Positions 35,600 through 45,617 are shown, counted from the first letter of the stretch. The stretch: 59,983 bases of DNA from Alloprevotella sp. oral taxon 473 str. F0040 (GCF_000318095.2 NZ_KB290702.1:61276-121258), one strand, 5' to 3'. Numbers and translations are program-made. The notes: a model not told the origin generated them from the letters alone.

Positions 35600-36976
35600 T
35601 TAGCGATTTACCAGCCTTTTCTTATTCGCTTTTTTAGTGGAAATGGGAGCAAACTTGCCGCCCGTGATTTGTTCCAAGGTGAGAGGTCGGTACATATTGG
35701 TGTAGCTCAAGCCTCTGCCATAAGTTTCTTCCTCATAGAAAAAGGCTATGCGGCCATCTTGCTGCTGCACCATGGTGCTGTAGGCACTGAGATGGGTGGA
35801 CACTTGGAAAGGTCCGCTCCAGTTTTGAGCAAAACCCTTGGCAGTGTTGTATTCACTCTCCGATGAGAGCGCTTTGTAATAGACACCTACGTTGGCGCGT
35901 CCAGGACCGAGGGGCACAGACTGCAGAGCGAGGGGCACTTTCTTGCCCGTGGCGCGCTCCACCGCTGGGACGATAAGGATTTCACCATTGGTGCTATTTT
36001 CCCGAGCCTTCACGCCTCCTGCCACTTCGGCCGAATGCACAGCAACATTTTCCCAAGTGCCTGTGGCGTTCTTGTGCGACATGTAGTGAAACACATTGAA
36101 GAATCGGCCACCATAAGCGCGGCTAGAGAGCACCACATCGCCATTGGGGAGTTCTTCCACCTTAGGTTCGTCACCTTTTGGCGCAGGCGAGGTGTGAATG
36201 CTTCCGAGCGCGTGCCATGTGCGTCCGAAGTCATCTGAATAAACCACACGGTTGCCACCAGGACGTGCGCAGAGTGCGGCATAGAGGCGATAGTATTTGC
36301 CCACCTTGATGCGACTGCTCTGACAGATGCGGCCACTTCCGAAGAAGAGAGAAGCCACAGGGCCGAGCTGACTTTGGTCGAACAACCCATAAACAGCCTC
36401 TGTGATTTCGGCAGGGTGCGACCAAGTGCGCCCGCCATCGGTGCTGTGGAGCACTGCCACGCGGTTGGGATTCTGGCGAGTCGTAGTGCCATGGCCGTAC
36501 ACGGTGTTGCCCGTGACACAAACCACCACAACTTCGTTGCTCTTGCGGTCGGCTACGATGGCAGCATCGCCATAGCCGCACTTGCGACTACCAGTGACTC
36601 CATCGCCTTGTGCCAAGACATACTGTGGCGACCACGTATGTCCGTTGTCGTTCGACAGACGATAGCGCAAGTCTACCCGACCAAAACCGATGTCACCTCC
36701 GCAGGGACGATAGTCACTCACGGCGATGAGCGTGCCTTTTGGCGTAACCGCGATGGCAGGAATGCGATAAGGCACCATGTCTGCCAAAGTTGGGAAGAGC
36801 GGTTGTTCGAAGGCCGTGTAGGCGTTTGCCACTTCTGGCGCATAACGTAAGGAGGTGTCGGCAGGATTGTTCAAGCCGAAGGCGGCAACGTGGCTTTTGT
36901 CGAAGGGAGCCAAGGTTTGCGCGCCAGCGGACAACGTAGCCAGCAGACAGAGTGTGGTCAGAGAGAGTGACTTCAT
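35600..36976 (-). CDS. GH33 sialidase, secreted
   Basis: Exo-alpha-sialidase (458 aa from this start) that removes terminal sialic acid from host glycans. The N-terminus is a signal peptide (KSLSLTTLCLLATLSAGAQ). An upstream in-frame start (37060) would bury it. The family sequence YRIPAIAVTPKGTLIAVSDY supplies the first Arg of the triad. Asp-boxes are seen as STDGGRTWSHP and YSDDFGRTWHALG, and a catalytic Tyr/Glu region lies in the C-terminal third (IAFFYEEETYG). Sialic acid often caps the chains that the fucosidases and GH16 enzyme would attack, so this fits a host-glycan lifestyle. Array 4 lies upstream. Confidence 0.92.
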   Translation of the reverse strand: MKSLSLTTLCLLATLSAGAQTLAPFDKSHVAAFGLNNPADTSLRYAPEVANAYTAFEQPLFPTLADMVPYRIPAIAVTPKGTLIAVSDYRPCGGDIGFGRVDLRYRLSNDNGHTWSPQYVLAQGDGVTGSRKCGYGDAAIVADRKSNEVVVVCVTGNTVYGHGTTTRQNPNRVAVLHSTDGGRTWSHPAEITEAVYGLFDQSQLGPVASLFFGSGRICQSSRIKVGKYYRLYAALCARPGGNRVVYSDDFGRTWHALGSIHTSPAPKGDEPKVEELPNGDVVLSSRAYGGRFFNVFHYMSHKNATGTWENVAVHSAEVAGGVKARENSTNGEILIVPAVERATGKKVPLALQSVPLGPGRANVGVYYKALSSESEYNTAKGFAQNWSGPFQVSTHLSAYSTMVQQQDGRIAFFYEEETYGRGLSYTNMYRPLTLEQITGGKFAPISTKKANKKRLVNR

Positions 36977-37105
36977 ATAGGAGATGTATGAAATGATGTT
37001 GCGAAATAGAACGTCGGACAGCAGAAGAAGTGGAGTGGTCTTTTTGAGGTCGAATCCCACCTCTTCAGAGCTTTTTGGGCGAATCTGGGAGGAGTGAACA
37101 AAAAA

Positions 37106-37202
37106 AGTCGGACTTTTTCAAAAAACTCTCGGAGATTTTTCAGAAAATGTCGGAGATTTTCCAAAAAAACTCGGAGTTTTTTAGTGCAACTCTCGGACTT
37201 TT
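37106..37202. repeat. 21-bp phased TCGGAG array (array 4)
   Basis: Cores start at 37108, 37129, 37150, 37171 and 37193, with steps of 21, 21, 21 and 22 bp. A-runs precede and T-runs follow each core. The array lies upstream of the sialidase gene, between it and the divergent membrane-protein gene. Confidence 0.92.
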
Positions 37203-37608
37203 TTGTTGCCAACTGCAGTAAAAAAGCTTGTATCCTTAGGAAGCAGCCGACGGATTGGCCATTCTTTCAGGCCTCAGACGGGCGTTGCCCGATGCCGACT
37301 CCCCGCATACCAACGCTTAACATTCACAGCAAAAATACTATTTTTTGACGAAGCAGGCAAATATCCCCCTATCATTTCACATTTCGGAGGAGAAAAGAGG
37401 GAATAATCCACATCTATAAAATCATCGTTTCAAAGAAAGCTAGCCGACTCACTGGACATCTCAACATAAGCAACGCAAAAGCTCCCGACCTCTTTGGAAA
37501 GTTCTGCCAACTTCTTGGAAAAAGATAACGATTCTAGACGTTATAGCTCCACAATCTAAAGATTTTGTTGTATTTTTGTGGCAGCAGTTTTCTAATACCA
37601 GACTGCCT

Positions 37609-37631
37609 CAGGCATAAAATGTTATGCCTGA
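37609..37631 (+). promoter_or_regulatory. Leader hairpin before the membrane-protein gene
   Basis: TCAGGCATAA and TTATGCCTGA pair perfectly over 10 bp around AATG. A possible -7 box (TATTTTTG, 37571-37578) lies upstream, and a second, weaker pairing (CTTCCTT with AAAGGAGG) follows to about 37672. The 140-nt leader may therefore have regulatory structure. A terminator in front of the gene is an alternative. Confidence 0.45.
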
Positions 37632-37725
37632 CTTCTCTTCCTTCCTTAAGCCTGCAGAAAAGGAGGGAGAGAAAAATTAACTCTGCGGAACACCTTATTT
37701 ATATTAACGTATAATCTAACCTCAG

Positions 37726-38667
37726 ATGAAAGGTATTCTTTCCTTCTTTCTCGTACTTTTTCTCATGCCGCTCGGCCACGGCATGATGATTCTCATGGAG
37801 CACTACTTGCCCCCTACCCCACTCCATTTCGCAGCCTTTGCCATGGGTTTTGTGGGTCTGCTAATGGCTGTGCGCGGTGTCTTTGCAGAAGGCGACACTC
37901 GCCAAACGATTTTCGGACTCATCGGAGCATTGCTCTTCTGGACTGGCTGGGTGGAGTTTCTCCTCTTGTATTATGCCCAACGATTTGGAGCACACCCAGA
38001 ACTGGCGCACGGAGTGGTGAGCACCACTACCACCTATGTCGAAGGTGTGTCTTCGACGGTGATGCACATCAATGGAAAACTGGTGCATGACCTCCGTGAA
38101 CCTTGGGTGAAAGATTTGGTGCTCACTCGCCCAGAATACTTGATTATGCCCAGTAGCTTCGGTTTTTGGGCGATGTTCATGTTGATTTATGTGTTTAGCA
38201 TCCGAAGTGGCTGCGATTTCCTCAATTGGATTCAAAAACATCTCTTTAGTCGGAACAAAAACAAGATGGTGTTCCGCCCGATGACTCGCCATGTCTCCAT
38301 CGTGACGTTCATGGAATTCAATCTCATCATGTGGAGTTGCTATCTCCTGCTCATGTTTTGCTACGATCCTGTCTTTTTGGGCGACCATCATCCCGTGAGT
38401 TTAGCCATCGGTCTCGGTTGCGCTGTGGGCGGTGTCTATATGTTGCGCCGTTTGGTGCGGATTCGCGAATGGGGTCGTGCGCTTCGTTTCGCCATTGCCA
38501 CGGTGATTGTGATCTGGACGCCCGTAGAAATTCTGGGACGAATGAATGTTTTCAACGAAATTTGGGTGGATCCGCTTCATCACATCGTAGAGATGTCGCT
38601 CATCTTGTTGTCGTTTGTGGCCCTTTCTGCGGCTCTGGTCATCAACTGGTGGAGAAAACGCAACTGA
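37726..38667 (+). CDS. Polytopic membrane protein, unknown function
   Basis: The protein (313 aa) has about seven to eight hydrophobic segments. The first (residues 5-25, FFLVLFLMPLGHGMMILMEH) and the helix pair at about 40-85 are strong, and a hydrophilic loop lies at about 90-150. The C-terminus ends in WWRKRN. No family recognised. It is monocistronic, with a structured leader and a strong terminator. Confidence 0.75.
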   Translation: MKGILSFFLVLFLMPLGHGMMILMEHYLPPTPLHFAAFAMGFVGLLMAVRGVFAEGDTRQTIFGLIGALLFWTGWVEFLLLYYAQRFGAHPELAHGVVSTTTTYVEGVSSTVMHINGKLVHDLREPWVKDLVLTRPEYLIMPSSFGFWAMFMLIYVFSIRSGCDFLNWIQKHLFSRNKNKMVFRPMTRHVSIVTFMEFNLIMWSCYLLLMFCYDPVFLGDHHPVSLAIGLGCAVGGVYMLRRLVRIREWGRALRFAIATVIVIWTPVEILGRMNVFNEIWVDPLHHIVEMSLILLSFVALSAALVINWWRKRN

Positions 38668-38704
38668 CCTCCTATTTTTTGATACTAATATTCCTCTTTT
38701 CATC

Positions 38705-38743
38705 AAGTGCAACACGGCTCGTTTTGGCGCGCGTGTTGCACTT
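38705..38743 (+). terminator. Terminator of the membrane-protein gene
   Basis: Stem AAGTGCAACACG with CGTGTTGCACTT around a loop of 15 bases, followed by TTCTAC. The stem is perfect over 12 bp. Confidence 0.75.
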
Positions 38744-39019
38744 TTCTACGCCTTATCCCTAAGCTTTCTCTTTTCATTTTCGCAATTGACCGCCAGGAAG
38801 CCCTTTTGACGTTTCTTCTTCTCCATTTAGATATATCTTGATTCCTGGGAGTCTTTTTTGGTCTTCATTGGCACAAATCCGAGAGAATCGGCATCTCAAG
38901 TTATCAAATTAAGGACTACCTTCTTTTCAAATGTGAATAATTCTAGTAAAACAAGCCTATCTACGAAGATTTTCACTGGGAGTGGCTTGTTTCATCTTTT
39001 ATGGACAGACAAAAAGGTG

Positions 39020-39027
39020 TATTTTTG
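39020..39027 (+). promoter_or_regulatory. Promoter -7 box of uraA
   Basis: TATTTTTG followed by CAGCCGAAAA, a typical Bacteroidota start region, 50 bp before the chosen ATG. Confidence 0.5.
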
Positions 39028-39076
39028 CAGCCGAAAACCAATAACGATTTATTCGTCATTAACAAAGACACGTTAC

Positions 39077-40333
39077 ATGTCCAACACAACTCCACTTCTC
39101 ACCCCTACGCGCAAAGTGATTGCAGGTATGCAATTCCTCTTTGTCGCTTTCGGTGCCACCGTACTCGTGCCTCTGCTCGTGGGTCTTGATCCTTCGACGG
39201 CTCTATTCTCGGCAGGCGTTGGTACGCTCATTTTCCACCTCGTCACTAAAGGCAAAGTTCCTATTTTTCTCGGTAGTAGCTTTGCCTTTATTGCGCCCAT
39301 CGTAAGTGCTACGAAGATCTACGGATTGCAAGGCGCACTCTTCGGACTTCTTGGCGTGGGATTCGTCTATTTTGCCATGTCGGCACTCATTCGTGCCTTC
39401 GGCACTAAGTTTATTTCTCGCCTTTTTCCTCCAGTAGTCATCGGCCCTATCATCATGCTCATCGGCCTTTCTCTCGCTCCTGCAGCGGTGAACATGGCGA
39501 AGACCAACTGGCTTTTGGCACTTATCGCCTTGGCCACGGCTATCGTGGTGACACTCTATGCGAAAGGCATGGTGAAACTCATTCCCATTTTCCTCGGCAT
39601 CCTCGTGGGCTATGTGGCAGACCTCCTGCTCGCTGGCGTAGGCCTCAGCGATGGTGTGGACTTCAAGCCCATTGCTGATGCAGCTTGGTTTGCTTTGCCT
39701 CAAATCCACTGGCCTGAAAGCTTCTCTTGGGAGCCTATTCTCTTCATGATTCCCGTAGCCATCGCGCCTGTGATTGAACATATCGGCGACGTTTACGTGG
39801 TAAACAATGTGGTGGGTAAGAACTTCGTGAAAGACCCTGGCCTTCATCGCACCATGCTCGGCGATGGTTTGGCCTGTGTGTTTGCCGCTCTCGTGGGTGG
39901 CCCTCCTGTGACCACTTATTCAGAAGTGACTGGTGCTATGTCACTCACCAAGATTACCGCTCCTGTGGTGTTCCGCATTGCTGCTGTCACGGGTATCGTG
40001 TTCTCGCTCATCGGTAAGGTGAGTGCCTTGCTTCGCAGCATCGACCAAGCCATCCTCGGTGGTATCATGCTCTTGCTCTTTGGCACCATCGCTGGTGCGG
40101 GTATCTCTAGCATGCTCCACAGCAAAGTGAACCTAGCTTCTTCACGCAACGTGGTAATTATCTCTGTCACTCTCACCACTGGCATTGGAGGTGCAGCCCT
40201 CTCTTGGGGTAGTTTTTCTCTCGCGGGTATCGGTCTCTCAGCTGTCATTGCGGTGATTCTCAACCTCGTTCTCCCCGAACGCGAAGAAGACCGTATAGAG
40301 ACTCCCGAACCTGAACACAACAAGGTGGACTAA
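39077..40333 (+). CDS. uraA: Uracil/xanthine permease (NCS2, UraA type)
   Basis: The permease (418 aa) is a nucleobase:proton symporter with about 14 helices. The start [20 protein letters not shown] fits relatives. The longer ORF would begin upstream of the promoter box. The motif [20 protein letters not shown] at the N-terminus and the helix-10 region [20 protein letters not shown] are UraA signatures. It precedes a Tsx-like channel gene by 63 bp and, a little further, an adenine-type permease, so this is a nucleobase salvage group. Confidence 0.92.
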   Translation: MSNTTPLLTPTRKVIAGMQFLFVAFGATVLVPLLVGLDPSTALFSAGVGTLIFHLVTKGKVPIFLGSSFAFIAPIVSATKIYGLQGALFGLLGVGFVYFAMSALIRAFGTKFISRLFPPVVIGPIIMLIGLSLAPAAVNMAKTNWLLALIALATAIVVTLYAKGMVKLIPIFLGILVGYVADLLLAGVGLSDGVDFKPIADAAWFALPQIHWPESFSWEPILFMIPVAIAPVIEHIGDVYVVNNVVGKNFVKDPGLHRTMLGDGLACVFAALVGGPPVTTYSEVTGAMSLTKITAPVVFRIAAVTGIVFSLIGKVSALLRSIDQAILGGIMLLLFGTIAGAGISSMLHSKVNLASSRNVVIISVTLTTGIGGAALSWGSFSLAGIGLSAVIAVILNLVLPEREEDRIETPEPEHNKVD

Positions 40334-40396
40334 ACACTCCGACACCACCAGCCTTCCCTGATAAATATCCACGATAATTTTATACCTATTATTGAT

Positions 40397-41116
40397 ATGA
40401 TCCGTAAATTTTTCCTTCTCGCGGCTTTCCTCCTCACTGCAGGTATCGCTGCTCAGGCTCAAAACGTCCAACTCCACTACGACTTTGGCCGTCGCATGTA
40501 TGATGAGCAAAACGTTCCTGGTGCAGAACGTCCTAATCTGACCACGACTGTTGAGATGTTCCGCCCTGACAAATGGGGTAACACTTTCTTCTTTGTGGAT
40601 ATGAACTATCGCACTGAGGGCGTTACTTTGGCCTACTGGGAAATCTCTCGCGAATTCAAGCTCGGCAACTCTCCCTTCCTCGCTCACGTAGAGTACAATG
40701 GTGGCTTGAGCAATAAGTTCACGTTCAACAATGCATACCTAGCTGGTATCACCTATGCTTGGAACCGCAAGGACTATCAAGGTGGCTTCACTGTTACTCC
40801 TATGTTCAAGTACTTAGACAAGAAGACCAACCCTGCTTCTTGGCAGCTCACTGGAACTTGGTACTACAACTTTGCAGGCGGCCTCCTAACCACTAGCGGT
40901 TTTGCTGACCTCTGGAGCGATCGCAGCTTCGTAGATGGCAAGAACAACCTCGTGTTCATCACCGAACCTCAGCTTTGGCTCAACCTTAACAAGGTGAAAG
41001 GTGTAGACCCCAACTTCAACCTCAGCGTAGGTACTGAGTGGGAAATCAGTCACAATTTCGCTATTAGCGACAAACTCACGGTGAACCCCACGCTTGCTGT
41101 GAAGTGGACTTTCTAA
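40397..41116 (+). CDS. Outer-membrane channel, Tsx/DUF5020-like
   Basis: The protein (239 aa) has a signal peptide ending AAQAQ and repeated strands of a 12-strand-type barrel (LHYDFGRRMYD, FFFVDMNYRTEGVTLAYWEI) ending in KWTF. It resembles the nucleoside-specific channel Tsx and the Bacteroidetes family DUF5020. Position between two nucleobase permease genes supports a role in nucleoside or nucleobase passage through the outer membrane. Confidence 0.8.
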   Translation: MIRKFFLLAAFLLTAGIAAQAQNVQLHYDFGRRMYDEQNVPGAERPNLTTTVEMFRPDKWGNTFFFVDMNYRTEGVTLAYWEISREFKLGNSPFLAHVEYNGGLSNKFTFNNAYLAGITYAWNRKDYQGGFTVTPMFKYLDKKTNPASWQLTGTWYYNFAGGLLTTSGFADLWSDRSFVDGKNNLVFITEPQLWLNLNKVKGVDPNFNLSVGTEWEISHNFAISDKLTVNPTLAVKWTF

Positions 41117-41177
41117 TCTCTGAAAGATAAGTCTAGCTTCCCTTTCTCACTTCCTTATTTTTTATACTCTTCATCAT

Positions 41178-41225
41178 CAGCATTCCTGCTCTGCTCCCAT
41201 GAGTCAATCAGGAATGCTGCTGATT
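41178..41225 (+). terminator. Terminator of uraA and the Tsx-like gene
   Basis: CAGCATTCCTG and CAGGAATGCTG pair over 11 bp, followed by CTGATTTTCTC. Confidence 0.7.
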
Positions 41226-41341
41226 TTCTCTCCTTCTCATTGGCTAGATTGATTCGGATAGGGTTCATCCCTTTTCAAGCACTACCTTGCTAGCCAATGG
41301 CACTTTTGATTATTCATTCACTCATCAACCATACATCTCGT

Positions 41342-42666
41342 ATGCAATTCCTTTATCGTCTCGTGGGCTTCGATCCCACCAAGTACAATCTCCGCACGGA
41401 GTTGATGGCAGGTCTCACCACCTTCCTCACCATGGGCTACATTCTTGCCGTTAACCCCGACATTCTCTCTGCTACTGGCATGGACAAGGGCGCAGTATTC
41501 ACCGCAACTGCACTGGCTTCTGCCATCGGCACACTGCTCATCGCCTTTATGGCAAAGTTGCCCTTCGCACAAGCTCCTGGCATGGGTATCAATGCCTTCT
41601 TCGCATTCACTCTTTGCCTCACCATGGGCTACACATGGCAACAATCACTTGCCGCTGTTTTCATTGAAGGTATCATATTTATTGTCCTCACCGCTTTTAA
41701 TGTGCGCGAGCGTATTGTGAATTGCATCCCCAAGAGTCTGCGTTTCGCCATCTCCGCTGGTATTGGCTTCTTCATTGCCTTCGTAGGTTTGAAGAACTCT
41801 GGCGTTATCGTGGCTAACGAAGCCACTTTCGTGTCACTCGGTCACTTCAATGCTACTTCTTCTGTGGCTTGTTTGGGCATCATCCTCAGTGCTGTGCTCA
41901 TGAAACTCCGTGTGCGTGGTGCACTTTTCTATAGCATCATCATCTCACGCTGATTGGCATTCCCTTGGGCGTGACAAGTCTTGGCGAAAGTTTCACTCCC
42001 GTGTCTATGCCTCAGTCCATCGCTCCCACGTTCTTGCAAATGGACTTCTCTAAAGTGCTAAGTGGTGACATGATTCTTACCATCCTCGTGCTCGTATTCA
42101 TCGACATCTTCAACACCATCGGCACACTCATCGGTGCTGCAGCTAACACTGAAATGATGGACGAAGCTGGCAACGTGAAGAACATCAAGGGCGCAATGAT
42201 GGCAGATGCCGTAGCTACTAGCGTAGGTGCTATGTGCGGCACTTCTACCGTAACGACTTTCGTAGAAAGTTCTGCGGGTATCGCTGAAGGCGGTCGCACA
42301 GGTATGACTGCTCTCTCCACTGCTTTCTTCTTCTTCCTCGCACTCTTCCTCTCTCCGCTCTTCTTGCTCATCCCCTCTGCTGCCACTACTGGCGCACTCG
42401 TATTGGTAGGTGTGTTGATGTTGAGCTCGATTAAGGACGTGGATCTTATGGATATCTCCGAGGCTCTTCCTAGCTTCATCACGGTGCTTACCATGGTGCT
42501 CACCTACAACATCGCAGAAGGTATGGCACTCGGCCTCATCAGCTACACCCTCGTTAAGGTGTTTACAGGTCGTTTCAACCAAGTGTCTATCACCCTCTAC
42601 ATCGTATCTGGTTTGCTTATCGCACGCTATGTGCTTCAAGCGCTCAACGTATCGGCTGGTATCTAA
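41342..42666 (+). pseudogene. Adenine/hypoxanthine permease (NCS2, AzgA type), frameshifted
   Basis: Two ORFs cover one protein. The first reads MQFLYRLVGFDPTKYNLRTE through helix 6 or so and stops at 41953. The second, in the next frame, carries the rest (ILVLVFIDIFNTIGTLIGAA, then SYTLVKVFTGRF). Restoring one base near 41945 gives SIIIS-TLIGIPLGV and a single protein of 441 aa, the usual length for the family. All helices appear present, and the remainder shows no decay. The gene is either freshly broken, translated by frameshifting, or a sequencing error. The start is the ATG at 41342 that matches the family. Confidence 0.85.
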
Positions 42667-42818
42667 GCACAGTGCTTCAACATCTCCACTGTGACCTTCG
42701 ATAGCTCGGTTTAGTCGAAAAACACAAGTAGAAGACTAAATAGAAGAATTTAGAGAATAAAGCTCCTTTTCTCAAGCAAGAGTGGAGATGCTCTCACGAC
42801 TATTTCCTCATCTATACT

Positions 42819-42855
42819 AAGCTGGGATTGCCCTTGATGGACAATCCCAGCTTTT
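42819..42855 (+). terminator. Terminator of the adenine permease gene
   Basis: Perfect 12-bp stem AAGCTGGGATTG with CAATCCCAGCTT around an 11-base loop, followed by TTT. Confidence 0.85.
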
Positions 42856-43094
42856 TGTTACCCTTGCGGAATAGAATATGCCTACACTTAGACGAAGCAT
42901 AAAGCATCTTTCTGCATACCTTGTCAAACTATTGGAGCACGATTCCTTCTCCCGCTAAAACTTTTTTCAATCATTTTTTCCTGCACGCCCATGACTCACC
43001 TTATGAACATCCCTTAGTGAGAAGTAAATATGCCCAAAAAGGCAATGATAGATTTGGGTGTTTCTCCCTTTACTGGCAATAGCTTAGCACAACA

Positions 43095-43136
43095 ATGCTC
43101 GTTTCTTAGACTAAGATAGCCATGAGAAACGAGCAT
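43095..43136. terminator. Inverted repeat, possible terminator of the small membrane protein gene
   Basis: ATGCTCGTTTCT and AGAAACGAGCAT pair perfectly over 12 bp, but no T-run follows on either side. It lies 30 bp after the minus-strand gene. Confidence 0.4.
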
Positions 43137-43165
43137 ACAAGAAAAAACGATTCGTGATGAAGGGC

Positions 43166-43618
43166 CTAAGCTCCCAACAAAGCAGCACCAGCTCCGATCA
43201 TCAAAAAGATAAGCAGCAGTATCACTCCTAACAAAGAAAGCACAAAGCCTGCAATCGCCAGACCTCGTGGGCTTTTCAACATCCCTATAATAGAGAGGAT
43301 CAAACCTAAAGGCCAAAGGATAATACACAGGAAATTGACGAAAGGAATGAAGCCCAAGACCATATTGACCAGAGTAACCACAAATCCAGCCGTACCTATG
43401 CCATTGCTTCGGCGTGGTTGAGGATAGGGAACACCATAAGGTGGAGGGGCAGGCGCACCATAAGGAGTTTGAGCGGCAAACTGCGGTTGTTGGGGAGTCC
43501 CAAAATAAGGCTGTCCGCCATTAGGCTGCGATGATTGAGAATGAGCATCGCTATTCTGCACAGAAGCTGTAGAAGAATTTGCAGTCTCCTGCGCAATCTC
43601 TTTGTCGAGTTCAGACAT
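43166..43618 (-). CDS. Small DUF4190-like membrane protein with Pro/Gln-rich head
   Basis: The protein (150 aa) starts at MSELDKE. The N-terminal half is hydrophilic and rich in Gln, Pro, Tyr and Gly (YFGTPQQPQFAAQTPYGAPA). The C-terminal half has two membrane helices with the motif GLILSIIGMLKSPRGLAIAG, as in DUF4190 proteins. Function is unknown in that family. It may act in envelope organisation or anchor other proteins through its disordered head. It is monocistronic. Confidence 0.75.
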   Translation of the reverse strand: MSELDKEIAQETANSSTASVQNSDAHSQSSQPNGGQPYFGTPQQPQFAAQTPYGAPAPPPYGVPYPQPRRSNGIGTAGFVVTLVNMVLGFIPFVNFLCIILWPLGLILSIIGMLKSPRGLAIAGFVLSLLGVILLLIFLMIGAGAALLGA

Positions 43619-43733
43619 AATAAAGACTAAGTTTACAAAATTACAGACACAAACATAGCGATTTCTCACTACACTTGGCCTTTTTCGTTCATTTCTCTCT
43701 GCAAATAAGAGCCTATCTTATAGGATAAGCCTT

Positions 43734-44573
43734 TTAACTCTTACGAATACCGCCCTCTTCGAGTACGATTTTCTTTTCGCGATAGAGTGTACCCACTGCG
43801 CGCTTGAAGGTCTTTTTGGACACCCCAAAACGAGCGGAGATGTCGTCGGACGAAGATTCGTCAGTGAAAGGCAGGAAACCCTCTGGGGCAGCTTGGAGTT
43901 CTTCGTAGAGCACTTCAGCAAAGTCACGAAAACGACTCTTGCCCAAGCGCTGCAACGACACATCAATGCGACCATCGGGACGGACATTTACCACAGTTCC
44001 ACGCAGGCGATCGCCCGTCTTAGGCTCTGGGGCGAAGAGTTGGTCGTTGTAGACAAGCCCCGCATGGCAATTGTCTACGATGACCTTAAGACCTAATTCC
44101 GTGCGCTGCCAAACGAGAAGGTCTACTTCCTCACCACGGTGATAATAATGTTCGCGAGCAGGACGAAGATGCTTGTCAATTTTGGCCGTAGCCATGAGGC
44201 GACCAGTCTCTTCGTCGATGTCAACAAAGACAATGTAGCTTTCTCCCACCTCCATGGTGCGCTTTTGCTGACGGAATGGCACAAAGAGGTCTTTCATCAC
44301 TCCCCAATTCAGGAACGCACCATGCTCATTCACCCACGCAACTTCCAAGTAGGCAAAATCTCCCACCATAGCTAGTGGCTGCTCTGTGGTGGCAACGAGC
44401 CGCTCCGACTGGTCGAGATAGACAAAAAGTTCGAGCGTGTCGCCCGGTCGCATGGACTTCGTCACATAAGCTTTGGGGACTAGGATCTCACCTACTTCAC
44501 CACCATCCACATAAGCACCATGGTCGGTGAATCGGGTGATGGTAAGGGGGTTAAATTGTCCGATATTGATCAT
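43734..44573 (-). CDS. cvfB: S1 RNA-binding protein (CvfB-like)
   Basis: The protein (279 aa) is built of three S1-type OB folds and a C-terminal winged-helix. The opening TRFTDHGAYVDGGEVGEILV, then YLEVAWVNEHGAFLNWG and GTVVNVRPDGRIDVSLQRLG are S1 repeats, and the C-terminal SDDISARFGVSKKTFKRAVG is the winged-helix. CvfB-type proteins influence virulence gene expression in Gram-positives. The role in Bacteroidetes is not established. It follows lolD by 12 bp and is likely co-transcribed. Confidence 0.88.
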   Translation of the reverse strand: MINIGQFNPLTITRFTDHGAYVDGGEVGEILVPKAYVTKSMRPGDTLELFVYLDQSERLVATTEQPLAMVGDFAYLEVAWVNEHGAFLNWGVMKDLFVPFRQQKRTMEVGESYIVFVDIDEETGRLMATAKIDKHLRPAREHYYHRGEEVDLLVWQRTELGLKVIVDNCHAGLVYNDQLFAPEPKTGDRLRGTVVNVRPDGRIDVSLQRLGKSRFRDFAEVLYEELQAAPEGFLPFTDESSSDDISARFGVSKKTFKRAVGTLYREKKIVLEEGGIRKS

Positions 44574-44585
44574 AAAAAGATGGGA

Positions 44586-45380
44586 TTATTCAGCAAGGTT
44601 TTGGGGATAGTCTGACATAGGGACAGTAAGATGCAGCACAGCGGTTGCTTCCGCATCTGTTGTAGCATGGTTATCTTCGTCCGCCTCTAAGGATGCTGCA
44701 CCAGTCTGCTGCACTTCTGTGGTGGCATCATCAGAGATTCTGCCATCGACCATGTGAATGCAGCGGTCGCACTGCTGTGCAAAAGCCTCATCGTGAGTGA
44801 CAATGACAAAGGTCTGTCCGAGGTCACGCCGTAGTTGGAAGAAGAGTTCCTGCAATTCTGCACGATTTTTGGAGTCGAGTGATCCCGTGGGCTCGTCGGC
44901 AAAAATGATGTCAGGCTCATTCATCAAGGCACGCGCTGCAGCTACACGCTGTTTTTCACCTCCAGAGAGTGCCGCAGGTTTATGCTCTGCTCGATCTTCC
45001 AATCCCATATAAGCCAAGAGTTCGGCGGCACGTTGGCGAGCATCACGCTTAGAAGTCCCTGCTATGAGGGCAGGCATCATGACATTTTCAAGCGCGGTAA
45101 ACTCTGGGAGGAGCTGATGAAACTGAAATATAAAACCTATGTGGGCATTTCGGAAATGTGACAAGGCAGATGACGACAGACGAGTCACATCGGTGTTGGC
45201 AATAGTCAGTGTGCCTTCATTGGGACGATCGAGCGTGCCCATGATTTGTAGGAGCGTAGTCTTACCCGCTCCCGAAGGACCAACGATACTCACCATCTCG
45301 CCTTGTTGTATGTCGAGATCTATACCTTTGAGCACTTCGAGAGTGCCAAAGGATTTATGGATATTTCTAAGAGAAATCAT
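44586..45380 (-). CDS. lolD: LolD-like ABC transporter ATPase
   Basis: The ATPase (264 aa) has the Walker [13 protein letters not shown], signature [15 protein letters not shown] and Walker [13 protein letters not shown], and matches the LolD/MacB type that drives lipoprotein sorting or efflux. After the usual domain (about 220 residues) comes an acidic tail of some 40 residues ([19 protein letters not shown]), unusual for the family. The LolC/E-type permease is not in the window, so the partner is unknown. The gene leads the lolD-cvfB pair. Confidence 0.88.
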   Translation of the reverse strand: MISLRNIHKSFGTLEVLKGIDLDIQQGEMVSIVGPSGAGKTTLLQIMGTLDRPNEGTLTIANTDVTRLSSSALSHFRNAHIGFIFQFHQLLPEFTALENVMMPALIAGTSKRDARQRAAELLAYMGLEDRAEHKPAALSGGEKQRVAAARALMNEPDIIFADEPTGSLDSKNRAELQELFFQLRRDLGQTFVIVTHDEAFAQQCDRCIHMVDGRISDDATTEVQQTGAASLEADEDNHATTDAEATAVLHLTVPMSDYPQNLAE

Positions 45381-45550
45381 GTGCAGTGTCAGCTTTCAAA
45401 ACCTTTTTAGTCTATTGATATTACTGCGAATTTACTCATTTCTCGGGAGGTGGTCGCATTTTAGTTCATTTTTCTTGAGCATGCTAGAGTTTTTCGAGGG
45501 CTAGACTCAGAAATATGGGGCATGCTTAATGTAATTACCTCTGAACTTTC

Positions 45551-45558
45551 TACCTTTG
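45551..45558 (+). promoter_or_regulatory. Promoter -7 box of the exonuclease gene
   Basis: TACCTTTG followed by CGG, 60 bp before the ATG. The -33 match is weak. Confidence 0.5.
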
Positions 45559-45617
45559 CGGTAACATTTAAGTTAGCAGTGACATAAACATATCCATCCT
45601 AATCCAGAGATCATCCT

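Larger units (their letters stand above)
38668..39076. other. Intergenic region before the uracil permease
   Basis: The first 80 bp hold a terminator (38705-38743). A -7 box TATTTTTG at 39020-39027 probably drives uraA, with only a weak -33 match. I see no gene in it. Confidence 0.6.
42667..43165. other. Intergenic region after the adenine permease
   Basis: It contains the permease terminator (42819-42855) and a long inverted repeat (43095-43136). Otherwise AT-rich, with no promoter or gene that I can support. Confidence 0.6.

Noticed and set aside
36973-37348. Frames of 79-84 codons on both strands through array 4
   Set aside because: Open in both directions because of the repeat period. 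The minus frame also overlaps the sialidase start.
44586-45380. lolD as the missing ATPase of the efflux operon
   Set aside because: It is 35 kb away, co-transcribed with cvfB, and belongs to the LolD/MacB group, not the group that pairs with ABC-2 permeases.
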